Both the position numbers and the translations under genes were made by a program. A stretch of DNA of 64,000 bases, from the NCBI GenBank assembly GCA_028343855.1, contig JAOLZN010000004.1:25045-89044 (forward strand), written 5' to 3'. The stretch is from Candidatus Nitrosopumilus sp. (lineage in GTDB: Archaea; Thermoproteota; Nitrososphaeria; Nitrososphaerales; Nitrosopumilaceae). Below are positions 17,425-25,959 of this stretch, piece by piece. The number at the start of each line of letters is the position of its first letter. The first letter of the stretch is position 1. The notes beneath the pieces were generated by a model, which saw only the letters and a list, made by a program, of their open reading frames with translations, was not told where the DNA came from and did no database searches.

Positions 17425-18392
17425 TTTTTTGGGTAAGTGTTTGGAGCCATAATAATTCTCTTTGTAACAAATGCATATCCCTTTGTTGCATCACGAATTT
17501 CTTCCTCATCCATTGTAGATTCTGCCAATGCAACAGCTTCACCTTTTTGCGTATAAATTCCAACAATATCTCCAGATTTCAAGTGTGAAGAAATCTTCAA
17601 AACACCAGGAATTGCAAGTTGAGCTCCATGACACATAGCATCAACAGCAGAGTCACGTATGACTACAGATTTTAATTCACTTAATGCAAATTCAACAGGT
17701 TTTATCATTTCCATTAATTTACTATCATCTTTCTTTTCTTCCCAAATAGCAAAAGCATCAGCCAATTCATGTAAAGTTACTAAGCCATCTTTTTCATGAA
17801 ATTGATCTACTCTACTTCTTCTAAGTTCAACCATTGTTGCACCAGGACCTAAAACTTCACCCATATCATAATATAATTTTCTAATGTATGTTCCAGCTTC
17901 ACATAGAATTCTAGTTAACAACAATCTTTCTTTTTGTTCAATTAGTTCTAATTCGTAAATTGTTCTAGTTCGAGTTTGTCTAACAACAGCAGAACGTTGA
18001 GGGGGTTTCTGAAAAATTTCACCGGTAAACATTTCAATTATCTCAGAAAGTTTTTCTTTAGATGGTAATGAATGCACTCTACCTAATGCATGATATTCTT
18101 TGGGACCATAAAGTAAAACTCCCAAAGCTTTAGTTGCTTCACCCAAACCCAATGGTAAAACTCCAGAAACTTGAGGATCCAATGTCCCACTATGACCAAT
18201 TTTGTCAAGTTTCAAAATACGTTTTGTCCAGGCTACAGTTTCATGACTAGTAGGACCAGGAGGTTTATCCAAAAGAATAATTCCATTATTCAATAATTGT
18301 TCAATTGTTCGCTTATCGTAATAGGTACCATAAGCATCATCAGTAATATCCTGATCAATTTCAATTAAATTTTCTAGTTGTTTTAGGGTCAT
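17391..18392 (-). CDS. cbf5: Archaeal Cbf5, tRNA/rRNA pseudouridine synthase
   Basis: 333 aa. Catalytic subunit of H/ACA guide RNPs and also able to form Psi55 in tRNA. The catalytic Asp lies in GHSGTLDPQVSGVLPLGLGEATK, preceded by GIILLDKPPGPTSHE. The C-terminal PUA domain covers about residues 240-320 (VVIRDSAVDAMCHGAQLAIPGV). The pro/lys-rich end is the usual archaeal tail. Overlaps the cmk gene by 4 bases and ends a long ribosomal-protein/secY operon, as in other archaea. Confidence 0.95.
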   Translation of the reverse strand: MTLKQLENLIEIDQDITDDAYGTYYDKRTIEQLLNNGIILLDKPPGPTSHETVAWTKRILKLDKIGHSGTLDPQVSGVLPLGLGEATKALGVLLYGPKEYHALGRVHSLPSKEKLSEIIEMFTGEIFQKPPQRSAVVRQTRTRTIYELELIEQKERLLLTRILCEAGTYIRKLYYDMGEVLGPGATMVELRRSRVDQFHEKDGLVTLHELADAFAIWEEKKDDSKLMEMIKPVEFALSELKSVVIRDSAVDAMCHGAQLAIPGVLKISSHLKSGDIVGIYTQKGEAVALAESTMDEEEIRDATKGYAFVTKRIIMAPNTYPKKWRTKPTPPKD

Positions 18393-18949
18393 AGTAGTTT
18401 TCTCACAGTTTCTGTTGTAACATCAATTACTTGATTTGCTGTTAAATTATCAGTATTAATAATTACATCAAATACAGCTTTATCATCACCAAAGCTAAAA
18501 CCATAAAGTTTTTTGTATAATGCTTTATTTTTATCAAAACGAGTCTTTGTTATTTCATAAGCATTTTCAGAGCTCATGTTATCTCTAGATTGCATTCTTT
18601 CTGTGCTACTTGCATGAGATCCCTCTAACCATATTTTTACACCATCTTGAATTAACCATGGTAATGTATAACTAGTAATTACCATACCACCTTGATTAAA
18701 CAAGTCAGTTAATTTTTTATCTAAATTTTTATCAAATTCAGAATTTTCTTCACGTTGATTTAAAAATTTCATTCCTTCTTCAGTGTCCCACCAATCATCA
18801 CCATCAGAATCAAATCCTTGCTCTTTAGCCATCTCTTTTAGAACATCTCCACCACTAAGATATTTTAAATTAAATTCTTTAGCTAATCCTTTAGCAACAG
18901 TAGTTTTTCCGACTGCAGGAGGGCCAGATATAACAATAGATTTTGTCAA
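18389..18949 (-). CDS. cmk: Cytidylate kinase, archaeal type
   Basis: 186 aa. P-loop ISGPPAVGKTTVAKGLAKEF, followed by KYLSGGDVLKEMAKEQG, which is the NMP-binding region of archaeal Cmk. An Arg-rich lid-like stretch (STERMQSRDNMSSENAYEITKTR) follows. Phosphorylates CMP/dCMP for nucleotide synthesis. Overlaps both neighbours by 4 bases (EMC3-like upstream, cbf5 downstream), so it is firmly in the secY operon. Confidence 0.94.
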   Translation of the reverse strand: MTKSIVISGPPAVGKTTVAKGLAKEFNLKYLSGGDVLKEMAKEQGFDSDGDDWWDTEEGMKFLNQREENSEFDKNLDKKLTDLFNQGGMVITSYTLPWLIQDGVKIWLEGSHASSTERMQSRDNMSSENAYEITKTRFDKNKALYKKLYGFSFGDDKAVFDVIINTDNLTANQVIDVTTETVRKLL

Positions 18950-19575
18950 CCTAGATCCATTGAGGTTTTAGTAATTCTCATAATAATTCCACTAAATGCA
19001 ATTGAAGAAAGAAAATACCAAGCCCAAAGCATTAGATGATTTTCTTTACCAAAACAAATGTGTGTGGTGTCTAAAGCTTGTTCAGCAGTACAAGTTAGTT
19101 GGAACATATCTCCAGGAATCACATTTAGTGGTATTGGAGAAATAGCTACTGTATAAGAAAATAGGACAGGTAATACAAGATAAAATATCAGGATTAAAGG
19201 TACAAAAGTAATCATCATCGGTCTCATATTCATTTGCATCATCTCCATAGACATTTTGTTCATGTACGAAGATTTCTTATTTAATTCAGCAGATCTTGCA
19301 GTGTCTTTAGAACGCATTGCAGACATTCTTTCTTTTTGCCAAGCCTTAGTTTCTTTCATAATTCTTTTTAGTTTTGTTTGATCAACCATTTTTCTTCTAA
19401 CTGCAGAATTGAAAATATTAAGTAATATACCAAATCCAGATACAGCAAACATAGTAATAATTAGACCCTTAATCATTGGATCGTCACTACCAAGTGCCAT
19501 TCTTTCACCACCTAGAAAATCAGGTAGTTGGAGAAATGCCGAATCAATAAAGAGTAGAATAAAGTTGAAATCCAT
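18946..19575 (-). CDS. EMC3/TMCO1-family membrane insertase (archaeal YidC-like, DUF106)
   Basis: 209 aa. Three transmembrane helices with a cytoplasmic coiled-coil hairpin between the first and second: the Met/Lys-rich stretch QTKLKRIMKETKAWQKERMS onwards to about residue 115, then MRPMMITFVPLILIFYLVLPVLF. This is the layout of the Oxa1/YidC/EMC3 superfamily. Gene order secY-adk-EMC3-cmk supports a role in inserting membrane proteins alongside SecY. The N-terminal part before the first helix is probably outside the cell. Confidence 0.9.
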   Translation of the reverse strand: MDFNFILLFIDSAFLQLPDFLGGERMALGSDDPMIKGLIITMFAVSGFGILLNIFNSAVRRKMVDQTKLKRIMKETKAWQKERMSAMRSKDTARSAELNKKSSYMNKMSMEMMQMNMRPMMITFVPLILIFYLVLPVLFSYTVAISPIPLNVIPGDMFQLTCTAEQALDTTHICFGKENHLMLWAWYFLSSIAFSGIIMRITKTSMDLG

Positions 19576-19578
19576 TTT

Positions 19579-20157
19579 TTACAGTCCTATTGCCTTGATT
19601 ATCTTATCAGCTGCTTCATCAATCTTTCCCTCACCATTAAGAACTAGTCTTACTGGGGAGCCTGTAATTACAGCACATGCAGAAATCATACCTGATTGAA
19701 CATCTAGCTCCTTCTTAATGTTAGCTAGTGTTATTTTATCTCTATTTCGAGTATCATCTTTCATACGTCTATTGTAAATTTCTTCAGGTTTTGCAGATAC
19801 AGAAACAAAATTGTCAGGTTTAATAATTTTTAAAACATGTTCAGGCAAGCCAGGATAATATCCTTCAGGGGAATTAATGAATGCATGAGTATCAATAATT
19901 ACAACTTCCTCATCATGTTCACTAATTTGTTCAGCAGCAATTTTTTGAAGACGTTGTTGTTCAGATACAGATAATTTTCTTAATTCATCTCTATCTTGTA
20001 ATCCGTTTTGTTTAGCAACATCAAACATTAAACTTCCATAATTAATTACAACGACATTTTTCTTGTGATTTTTCAAGATTTCAACCATAGTTGTTAGCAA
20101 TGTAGTTTTCCCAACACCAGGGATTCCAACTAAAATAATTTTTTTATTTTCTACCAA
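19579..20157 (-). CDS. adkA: Adenylate kinase, archaeal AdkA type
   Basis: 192 aa from the TTG at 20157, which gives the normal archaeal start (LVENKKIILVGIPGVGKTT). An ATG 27 bases upstream (20184) is possible but would add residues that run deep into secY. P-loop GIPGVGKTT; further segments VVIIDTHAFINSPEGYYPGLP and NRRMKDDTRNRD match the archaeal family rather than bacterial Adk. Balances AMP, ADP and ATP. Overlaps the end of secY by 14 bases. Confidence 0.9.
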   Translation of the reverse strand: MVENKKIILVGIPGVGKTTLLTTMVEILKNHKKNVVVINYGSLMFDVAKQNGLQDRDELRKLSVSEQQRLQKIAAEQISEHDEEVVIIDTHAFINSPEGYYPGLPEHVLKIIKPDNFVSVSAKPEEIYNRRMKDDTRNRDKITLANIKKELDVQSGMISACAVITGSPVRLVLNGEGKIDEAADKIIKAIGL

Positions 20158-21577
20158 GTATGGCACCCAACCGTGGCATAACAACTTCTACTTGTTCTCT
20201 TACTAATTGCGTGTAATAATTAATGAGAATATCTACCATAAGTAAGATTCCGATTCCAGATCCAAATACACCAAGTACATCAGATACTCCTGCTAAGAGA
20301 CCTAGAATCATAGAGCCAATAATTGTAACAGATGGAATGTATTTGTTCAATAATGCTTCAACTGGTTTGTTTGATCTTCTAAATCCAGGAATTTGCACAT
20401 CAGCATCAAGTAAGTTTTGAGCTGCACTCTTTGGAGATAAACCACCTAGTTCAACCCATAATCTACCAAAGACAACTACAATTCCAATCATAAATAACAC
20501 ATATCCAACTGCACGCATTGGATCTAAAGCTGCAACATCTAGACCACGTGGTGGTGTGATGTAGTAAATAATTCCACCAACAGGAGTAGATGGACTAGTA
20601 GGGTCAAATTGAGCTATAAAGTTTACAAAGAAATTATTGTTACGTGGATTAAACTGAGACCAAATCATTTGGAATACAAATACAGCATTTGCAGTTAATG
20701 CAGATGCTAAAATTACTGGAATGTTAGAAACATACATCAATTTGATAGGATAAACAGCCTGGAATCCTCGATATTTTGTTGAAACAATTGGGATTTCAAT
20801 TTTCATACCTTGTGTAAATACAAGTATCAAAAGTATTCCAGCTGTAAGGAATAGTCCAAAAATACTAGGCAGTTGATTCGAACGGAAAAATACATTTCCA
20901 AGATCACCACTACCAGTTAACGATTCAATAAGATATGGAATAATACCAATCATACCACCATCACCAGCAGGTAATGGACTAAACATACTCCAAAGAATTT
21001 GTTGAGCAACACCTGCCATAATGAATAAACTAATTCCACTACCAAGTCCCCAACCCTTTTGAATTAATTCATCTAAGAACATGATTATGATAGACGCTGC
21101 CATCAGCTGCCCTATTATCACATACAGGACATAAGGTTCAGATGCAGAACCACCATAAACTGCTGCGGCATATACAATAGATTCAGCTACAATTACAACA
21201 TACGTTACCATTTTAGTTGCAGTTTGAAAAATACCTCTTTCTTCTGGTTTTTTGAAATCAAATTTCAAAATATCAGATCCCCTCAACAATTGCATTAAGA
21301 GTCCAGATGTAACAATAGGTCCAATTCCCAATTCAACTAAAGTACCTTGTTGGGATGCAAAAATAACTCTAGCAAATGCTAGAAAATCAAATTCAGGAGC
21401 TGTTGCTCCAAATAATGGAGTTTGTCCCATAACCATGTAAATTAGTAATGCAACACCACACCAAAGTAATCTAGTTGGTAATGGAATTTTCTTTTTAGGT
21501 TTTGGAACTTGTGGAAGATATGGTTCTGCTTTGAAAACCATTTTTCGAATAATAGAAGTTAGAGAACCTTCAGCCAT
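20144..21577 (-). CDS. secY: Preprotein translocase subunit SecY (Sec61 alpha)
   Basis: 477 aa with about ten hydrophobic segments, the size and profile of archaeal SecY. The first transmembrane region is preceded by KKIPLPTRLLWCGVALLIYM, followed by the plug region (TPLFG). LELGIGPIVTSGLLMQLL and the cytoplasmic loop QGMKIEIPIVSTKYRGFQ are typical. Forms the protein channel with SecE (encoded at 32903) and SecG/Sec61 beta. Follows L15 by 10 bases, the normal archaeal order. Confidence 0.97.
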   Translation of the reverse strand: MAEGSLTSIIRKMVFKAEPYLPQVPKPKKKIPLPTRLLWCGVALLIYMVMGQTPLFGATAPEFDFLAFARVIFASQQGTLVELGIGPIVTSGLLMQLLRGSDILKFDFKKPEERGIFQTATKMVTYVVIVAESIVYAAAVYGGSASEPYVLYVIIGQLMAASIIIMFLDELIQKGWGLGSGISLFIMAGVAQQILWSMFSPLPAGDGGMIGIIPYLIESLTGSGDLGNVFFRSNQLPSIFGLFLTAGILLILVFTQGMKIEIPIVSTKYRGFQAVYPIKLMYVSNIPVILASALTANAVFVFQMIWSQFNPRNNNFFVNFIAQFDPTSPSTPVGGIIYYITPPRGLDVAALDPMRAVGYVLFMIGIVVVFGRLWVELGGLSPKSAAQNLLDADVQIPGFRRSNKPVEALLNKYIPSVTIIGSMILGLLAGVSDVLGVFGSGIGILLMVDILINYYTQLVREQVEVVMPRLGAILGRK

Positions 21578-21587
21578 TTTCAGTTAC

Positions 21588-22034
21588 CTATGCCTCAACA
21601 TTTTTTTCTTCTGTAGTAGATTGAAAAATTTCACCACCAACTGCTTTTAATTTTTCTTCAGCTGATGCAGTAAAGTTTCCTACTTTTACAGAATAAGCAT
21701 TAGTAATTTTACCCCCACCAAGGAGTTTTTCGTATCCTGCACTTTCAAGGTCTACGACTTTTTTTCCACCTTCTTCTTTACCCAGTTTAGCGAATAAGTC
21801 ATCTAGATCTCTTACACTAGCCCATTTTTTTGTAATATTTGGATGAGGTGGACTTGTTGATTCGTGACCATAATGATCAGGCTCATCTTTTAACAAACTA
21901 CTGTAATGGTGTTTTTGGAAACCAGTAACTCCCAAACCGCCTTTATGACCACTTGCACGATGTTGACCTACTTGTCCCCAACCCATATGTCTGCCGCCTC
22001 TTAGTCTACGAGTTTTTCTTAATCTAGTTGCCAT
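21588..22034 (-). CDS. rpl15: Large ribosomal subunit protein L15 (uL15)
   Basis: 148 aa. Starts ATRLRKTRRLRGGRHMGWG and continues GQHRASGHKGGLGVTGFQKHH, the Gly/Arg-rich N-terminus of archaeal/eukaryotic L15 (L27a). The C-terminal globular part includes VDLESAGYEKLLGGGKI. 50S protein; one base after the L30 stop and 10 bases before secY. Confidence 0.96.
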   Translation of the reverse strand: MATRLRKTRRLRGGRHMGWGQVGQHRASGHKGGLGVTGFQKHHYSSLLKDEPDHYGHESTSPPHPNITKKWASVRDLDDLFAKLGKEEGGKKVVDLESAGYEKLLGGGKITNAYSVKVGNFTASAEEKLKAVGGEIFQSTTEEKNVEA

Positions 22035-22035
22035 G

Positions 22036-22503
22036 TTAAATCATTCTCCTAACAATAGTATCTAATTCTTTATTGGAACCTAAAACACCTTTTTGTCCAT
22101 ACAATTTCTTTGTACTTCTTTTGAATCCATGTACTGGAGGTGCCAAAGCAAACCAAGGTTTTAGAGGTTTTAATTTTGACAAAGTAGCTTTTCCATCAGC
22201 TAAAGCAGTTCCTAATTCTGCTGCATTTGCAAATCCAAGTTCTTTAAGGTCTTCATCAGTAATTTTTTGATAACCACCTTTTCTGGCTTTCTTTTCAATT
22301 AGCTCTTGTGCTAAAGATGCATCAATTTCAATCCAAGAAACATAATGTTGTACTTTTCTTAACATTCCAATAGTATTGTCTTTTGCAGGTAAAATGGTTG
22401 CACGATATTTTTTATCTAATTTTAATAAAGTCATAGTAGTGGTTGCCCAATAAGGACAATCTGCTGTACCTTTAATTCTAACAACAAGATATGCATTTGC
22501 CAT
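22036..22503 (-). CDS. rpl30: Large ribosomal subunit protein L30 (uL30)
   Basis: 155 aa from the ATG giving MANAYLVVRIKGTADCP. An ATG 9 bases earlier would overlap the S5 stop; the start at 22503 is preferred because it matches the family N-terminus. Contains the L30 fold with LLKLDKKYRATILPAKDNTIGMLRKV, and the archaeal-type C-terminal extension ending TIVRRMI. Belongs to the L18-S5-L30-L15-secY run. Confidence 0.94.
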   Translation of the reverse strand: MANAYLVVRIKGTADCPYWATTTMTLLKLDKKYRATILPAKDNTIGMLRKVQHYVSWIEIDASLAQELIEKKARKGGYQKITDEDLKELGFANAAELGTALADGKATLSKLKPLKPWFALAPPVHGFKRSTKKLYGQKGVLGSNKELDTIVRRMI

Positions 22504-22508
22504 TTTAA

Positions 22509-23237
22509 TCATCCTTGACTGAATGTCTGTCTAAGACAATCCAGTACTGCTTTTGAAGTTGAATTCATTGTAGGAGTAGAACCTTTTGCGGTAGTCCATG
22601 CATCCTTAAGACCTGCTAATTCTAATAATCGTTTAATTTTTCCACCTGCAACAAGTCCTAAACCACGAGGTCCAGGAATAATTTCAATAGTTACACTTCC
22701 ACCTTTTCCTTTTACTTTGAAGGGAACAGAATGATGTTGATCACATTTACATTCCCAACTGCCACAGCCCATTTTGATTGGTTGTATATTTAGAAAAGCT
22801 TGACTAGTTGCTTTTTCAATTGCAATTCTCATTTGTTTTGATTTACCTTGACCAATTCCCAAATATCCATTTTCATTTCCTGCTGCAACAATTGCTTTGA
22901 ATCTAGTAGATTGTCCATTAGATGTCATTTTTTGAATGATACCGACATCAACAACTTCACTTTTTAAATCAGGTAATAATTTTTTAATAATTCCAGACTC
23001 TTGAATTCTTAATCCTTGTTCAAGAATTTCTTCAACAGAAGTAATTTCTCCAGATGCAACTTTTTTTCCCAAAATAGTTTTTGGTACCCAAACTTCTTCT
23101 TCAGGTTCTCTTCGAGGTCTTTTTGGACGTGCAGCTGCTGCTCCAGGTGGACCACGTCCATAAACGGGTGGACCTCTTCCTCTTCCGCCTTGACCTGGTT
23201 TAGATTGTCCGGGTTTAGATTGTGCTGTTTGACTCAT
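22509..23237 (-). CDS. rps5: Small ribosomal subunit protein S5 (uS5) with Gly/Arg/Pro-rich N-terminal extension
   Basis: 242 aa. The S5 core starts near residue 48 (VWVPKTILGKKVASGEITSVEEIL) and includes the dsRNA-binding-like fold with QSTRFKAIVAAGNENGYLGIGQGKSKQ and a C-terminal GPRGLGLVAGGKIKRLLELAGL. The first ~45 residues are low-complexity (QGGRGRGPPVYGRGPPG, then PKRPRRE), unusual in length for S5. 30S protein needed for decoding accuracy. Two bases after the L18 stop. Confidence 0.95.
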   Translation of the reverse strand: MSQTAQSKPGQSKPGQGGRGRGPPVYGRGPPGAAAARPKRPRREPEEEVWVPKTILGKKVASGEITSVEEILEQGLRIQESGIIKKLLPDLKSEVVDVGIIQKMTSNGQSTRFKAIVAAGNENGYLGIGQGKSKQMRIAIEKATSQAFLNIQPIKMGCGSWECKCDQHHSVPFKVKGKGGSVTIEIIPGPRGLGLVAGGKIKRLLELAGLKDAWTTAKGSTPTMNSTSKAVLDCLRQTFSQG

Positions 23238-23239
23238 AT

Positions 23240-23722
23240 CTATTTGACCTCACTATCTATTGTAGATTTAATTTTAGAAATTTCATTTTTAACAGTTAGA
23301 TGTTCACCGTTTATTCTTTCATCAGCTGGAAATGTTTCAGAATCAGCTGGAACTTCAAGACCAGCATCAATAACTCCTTTCAAAGCTGCTGCCATTCTTT
23401 GTGTATATCGTTTAGTGCCAGTATACAAAATTGCATCTTTTGCACCTTTACCTAATGCTTTCTTACCTGCCAAATAGCCTGTAAGATATGCTGCAGAAAT
23501 ACTTTTTCTTGAACCCTTCCATCCTTTTTCAAGTAAATATCTTGAATGGGCAGATGCAACAACAGTATCACCAGTCATACCAGGTTTAAGAACTTGAACT
23601 TGTGTATTCTCATTTGAAATATTTACAGTAATGAAATCACGTTTACCCATTAACATGGTACCACGTTTACGATAATTGGTCTTTTCCTCTCTAAGTCTTC
23701 TCAATATTTTTGAATAGGCCAT
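23240..23722 (-). CDS. rpl18: Large ribosomal subunit protein L18 (uL18)
   Basis: 160 aa. Binds 5S rRNA. Recognised from RRLREEKTNYRKRGTMLMGK, the segment VVASAHSRYLLEKGWKGSRKS, and AAYLTGYLAGKKAL with ILYTGTKRYTQRMAAALKGVIDAG. First gene of the long minus-strand operon reaching cbf5. In most archaea L32e and L19e directly precede it; here they are at 30951-31794 instead. Confidence 0.96.
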   Translation of the reverse strand: MAYSKILRRLREEKTNYRKRGTMLMGKRDFITVNISNENTQVQVLKPGMTGDTVVASAHSRYLLEKGWKGSRKSISAAYLTGYLAGKKALGKGAKDAILYTGTKRYTQRMAAALKGVIDAGLEVPADSETFPADERINGEHLTVKNEISKIKSTIDSEVK

Positions 23723-23746
23723 CTACAGGATCTGACTTTGAAACTG

Positions 23747-23757
23747 CTATTATATAC
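23747..23757 (-). promoter_or_regulatory. TATA box of the L18-to-cbf5 operon
   Basis: On the minus strand the box GTATATAATAG is centred 30 bases before the L18 start codon, ideal for a leaderless transcript. It lies one to two bases beyond the argF stop codon, so the upstream BRE must overlap the end of argF. One of the clearest promoters in the window. Confidence 0.7.
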
Positions 23758-23758
23758 G

Positions 23759-24673
23759 TTAAGCGTGGAGTAGTGCTGAAAGTAAAGCTTTTTGAGAATG
23801 TAATCTATTTTCTGCCTCATCCCAAACCAAAGATTGAGGTCCATCTATTACAGATGAGGTTACTTCTTGTTCACGTTTTGCAGGAAGACAATGTAAAAAG
23901 ATCGCATTTTTCTTTGCTAGATCCATGATTTTGTCATTAACTTGAAATTTTGGTAAGAACTTTTTCATTCTTTTAGGATCTTTATTGTGAATTGATGAAT
24001 ATGTGTCAGTGACAACTACATCAGCATTTTTAGCTGCTTTTACAGGATCAGTAGTTAATTCAATATCAGTTAAATTTTGAGAAACTTTGACAGTGGATTT
24101 GTCAGGTTCAAATCCTTTAGGAGTTGCAATAGACATTGTAACACCAGATAAAGCAGAACCAAAAATCATAGAATTACAAACATTGTTTCCATCTCCAATC
24201 CAAGCAATTTTTAATCCTTTGAGAATTTTTTTCTTTTCTTTAATTGTCATAAAATCTGCCAAAATTTGACACGGATGAAATGAATCAGACAATCCATTAA
24301 TTACAGGAACATTTGCATGTTGAGATAATTTCTCAAGTAAAGAATGATCATAGACACGAGCCATTATGCAATCAGTATAACGTGAAAGAGTTTTTGCAGT
24401 ATCCTCAACAGATTCACCACGAGACAGTTGTGTATCGTTTGATGACAAATTAATTGCATGTCCACCCAATTGATACATTCCAGTTTCAAAACTTACACGA
24501 GTTCGAGTTGAAGGTTTTTGAAAAATCATAGTCAATGTTTTATTTTTTAATACAGGTTTGTTTGAACCTTTTTTCAATTCTTTTTTTAATTTAATGGCAT
24601 TGTCAATTAATCCTAAAAATTCTTTTGGAGTTAATTCCGATAAAGTTAGTAAATCTTTTGTTTTAATTTTCAT
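23759..24673 (-). CDS. argF: Ornithine carbamoyltransferase
   Basis: 304 aa. Makes citrulline from ornithine and carbamoyl phosphate in arginine synthesis. The carbamoyl-phosphate motif FQKPSTRTRVSFETGM is at about residues 51-66; HPCQILADFMTI follows, and the ornithine-site motif HCLPAKREQEV is near the C-terminus, which separates it from aspartate carbamoyltransferase. The start overlaps the end of ftsY by 4 bases, so it is translated from the ftsY transcript. Confidence 0.96.
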   Translation of the reverse strand: MKIKTKDLLTLSELTPKEFLGLIDNAIKLKKELKKGSNKPVLKNKTLTMIFQKPSTRTRVSFETGMYQLGGHAINLSSNDTQLSRGESVEDTAKTLSRYTDCIMARVYDHSLLEKLSQHANVPVINGLSDSFHPCQILADFMTIKEKKKILKGLKIAWIGDGNNVCNSMIFGSALSGVTMSIATPKGFEPDKSTVKVSQNLTDIELTTDPVKAAKNADVVVTDTYSSIHNKDPKRMKKFLPKFQVNDKIMDLAKKNAIFLHCLPAKREQEVTSSVIDGPQSLVWDEAENRLHSQKALLSALLHA

Positions 24674-25956
24674 TTTTTAAACCGTCCAAATAATCCTCGT
24701 TTCTTTTTAGGTTCCTCTTCTTTATCTTGTTTATGTATCTCTTCTTCATTAGATGAAATTACTTCAGATTCTCCTGGGTTAGGTTTACCATCTTTAATCC
24801 ATTTACGAATTTTATTACCTAACTTGACTGCTTCAGAGTCAGACTCAGGAGGAGGTATATCAAATAAATCAGAATATTTTGCAATTTCATCGTCCTTAAT
24901 TCCATCAAAAGGATCATCAGATTGAATGTCAGGTGTTGGTTCTGGTTCAGGTGTTGGTTCTGGTTCAGGTGTTGGTTCAGGTTCAGGTGTTGGTTCAGGT
25001 GTTGATTTTGTTAATTTAGATACATCAGTTTGTTCTATTGCAACATCATTTAATGAACCAAATACAGTTTCCAAAAAGATATCCTTATCAAAAGATTTTA
25101 AATCAGAATATTCTTGTCCAGTTCCCAAGTAAAGAACAGGTGTAGATGTGACTTTTGCAATAGATAATGCAGCACCACCTTTTGCATCAGCATCACTTTT
25201 TGTCAATATAGAACCATCAAATTTCACATATTCATGGAATTCACGTGCTTGATTTACAGTATCATTACCAGCTAAAGAATCACCTACAAAAATAGTCATA
25301 TCTGGACTTACAACTTTAATGATTTTTTCAATTTGTTCCATCAAATTTTTACTTGTTTGCATCCTACCTGCAGTATCAATCAATACACAATCAGTTTTGT
25401 GAGATTTTGCATATAGTACTGCATCCCTAGCAACAGCTGCAGGATCAGATTCATAGTTTTGTGCAACAAGTTTTAGATTAAGACGATTAGTATGTTCTCG
25501 TAGTTGTTCAATAGCACCAGCTCTAAAAGTATCAGCAGCTGCAATTACAACAGAATATTTTTTTTCTTGAAGTAGAGATGCAAATTTTGCTAAAGAGGTA
25601 GTTTTTCCAGTCCCATTTATTCCAACAAATACAATCAAAAAAGGCTGATTCTTTTTCTTTTTTTCATCAATTTTTTCAAAGATGTCAATATCTCCAACAT
25701 TATCAAACAAACTGGAAATACTAGAAATTAAATTATCTTTTACAAATTTTTCAATTTCATTTTTATCAACTTTAGAACCAATTAATTTTTCTTTTAGATC
25801 AGATTTAATAGAATCTATAACTTCACCAGCTACATCAGATTCTAAAAGAGAAATTTCAAGTTCAAAAAGTATATCCTCAATATCTTTTTCATTGAGTTCT
25901 TTTTCTCCAAGACTTTGGGCTACATTAGAAAACGCCTTACGAAGACTATCAAACAT
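24670..25956 (-). CDS. ftsY: SRP receptor FtsY with unusual C-terminal extension
   Basis: 428 aa. SRP GTPase that docks ribosome-SRP complexes at the membrane. N domain residues 1-~95 (starts MFDSLRKAFSNVAQSLGEKE), G domain with GINGTGKTTSLAKFA, DTFRAGAIEQL, DTAGRM and LTKSDADAKGGAAL, ending near residue 295. The N-terminus has no acidic A domain. Instead ~130 extra residues follow the G domain: a PEPTPE repeat, an acidic region, and a final basic/hydrophobic KKKRGLFGRFKK. That last stretch resembles the membrane-targeting N-terminus of E. coli FtsY. Starts 3 bases after the prefoldin stop. Confidence 0.95.
   Translation of the reverse strand: MFDSLRKAFSNVAQSLGEKELNEKDIEDILFELEISLLESDVAGEVIDSIKSDLKEKLIGSKVDKNEIEKFVKDNLISSISSLFDNVGDIDIFEKIDEKKKKNQPFLIVFVGINGTGKTTSLAKFASLLQEKKYSVVIAAADTFRAGAIEQLREHTNRLNLKLVAQNYESDPAAVARDAVLYAKSHKTDCVLIDTAGRMQTSKNLMEQIEKIIKVVSPDMTIFVGDSLAGNDTVNQAREFHEYVKFDGSILTKSDADAKGGAALSIAKVTSTPVLYLGTGQEYSDLKSFDKDIFLETVFGSLNDVAIEQTDVSKLTKSTPEPTPEPEPTPEPEPTPEPEPTPDIQSDDPFDGIKDDEIAKYSDLFDIPPPESDSEAVKLGNKIRKWIKDGKPNPGESEVISSNEEEIHKQDKEEEPKKKRGLFGRFKK
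24932..24997 (-). repeat. 18-nt tandem repeat encoding Pro-Glu-Pro-Thr in FtsY
   Basis: Three nearly perfect 18-base units (GGTGTTGGTTCTGGTTCA on the plus strand, third unit with one change) and a partial fourth. In the FtsY frame they give PEPEPT-type repeats. Identical units in a row suggest recent expansion by slippage; unit number probably varies between strains. Confidence 0.85.
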
Positions 25957-25959
25957 TAT

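Noticed and set aside
24926..25132. Gly/Ser/Val repeat frame on the plus strand
   Set aside because: It is the antisense of the PEPTPE repeat in ftsY; the minus-strand frame has clear GTPase motifs, so the plus-strand frame is a shadow. The 18-nt units are directly adjacent with no spacers, so it is not a CRISPR array either.
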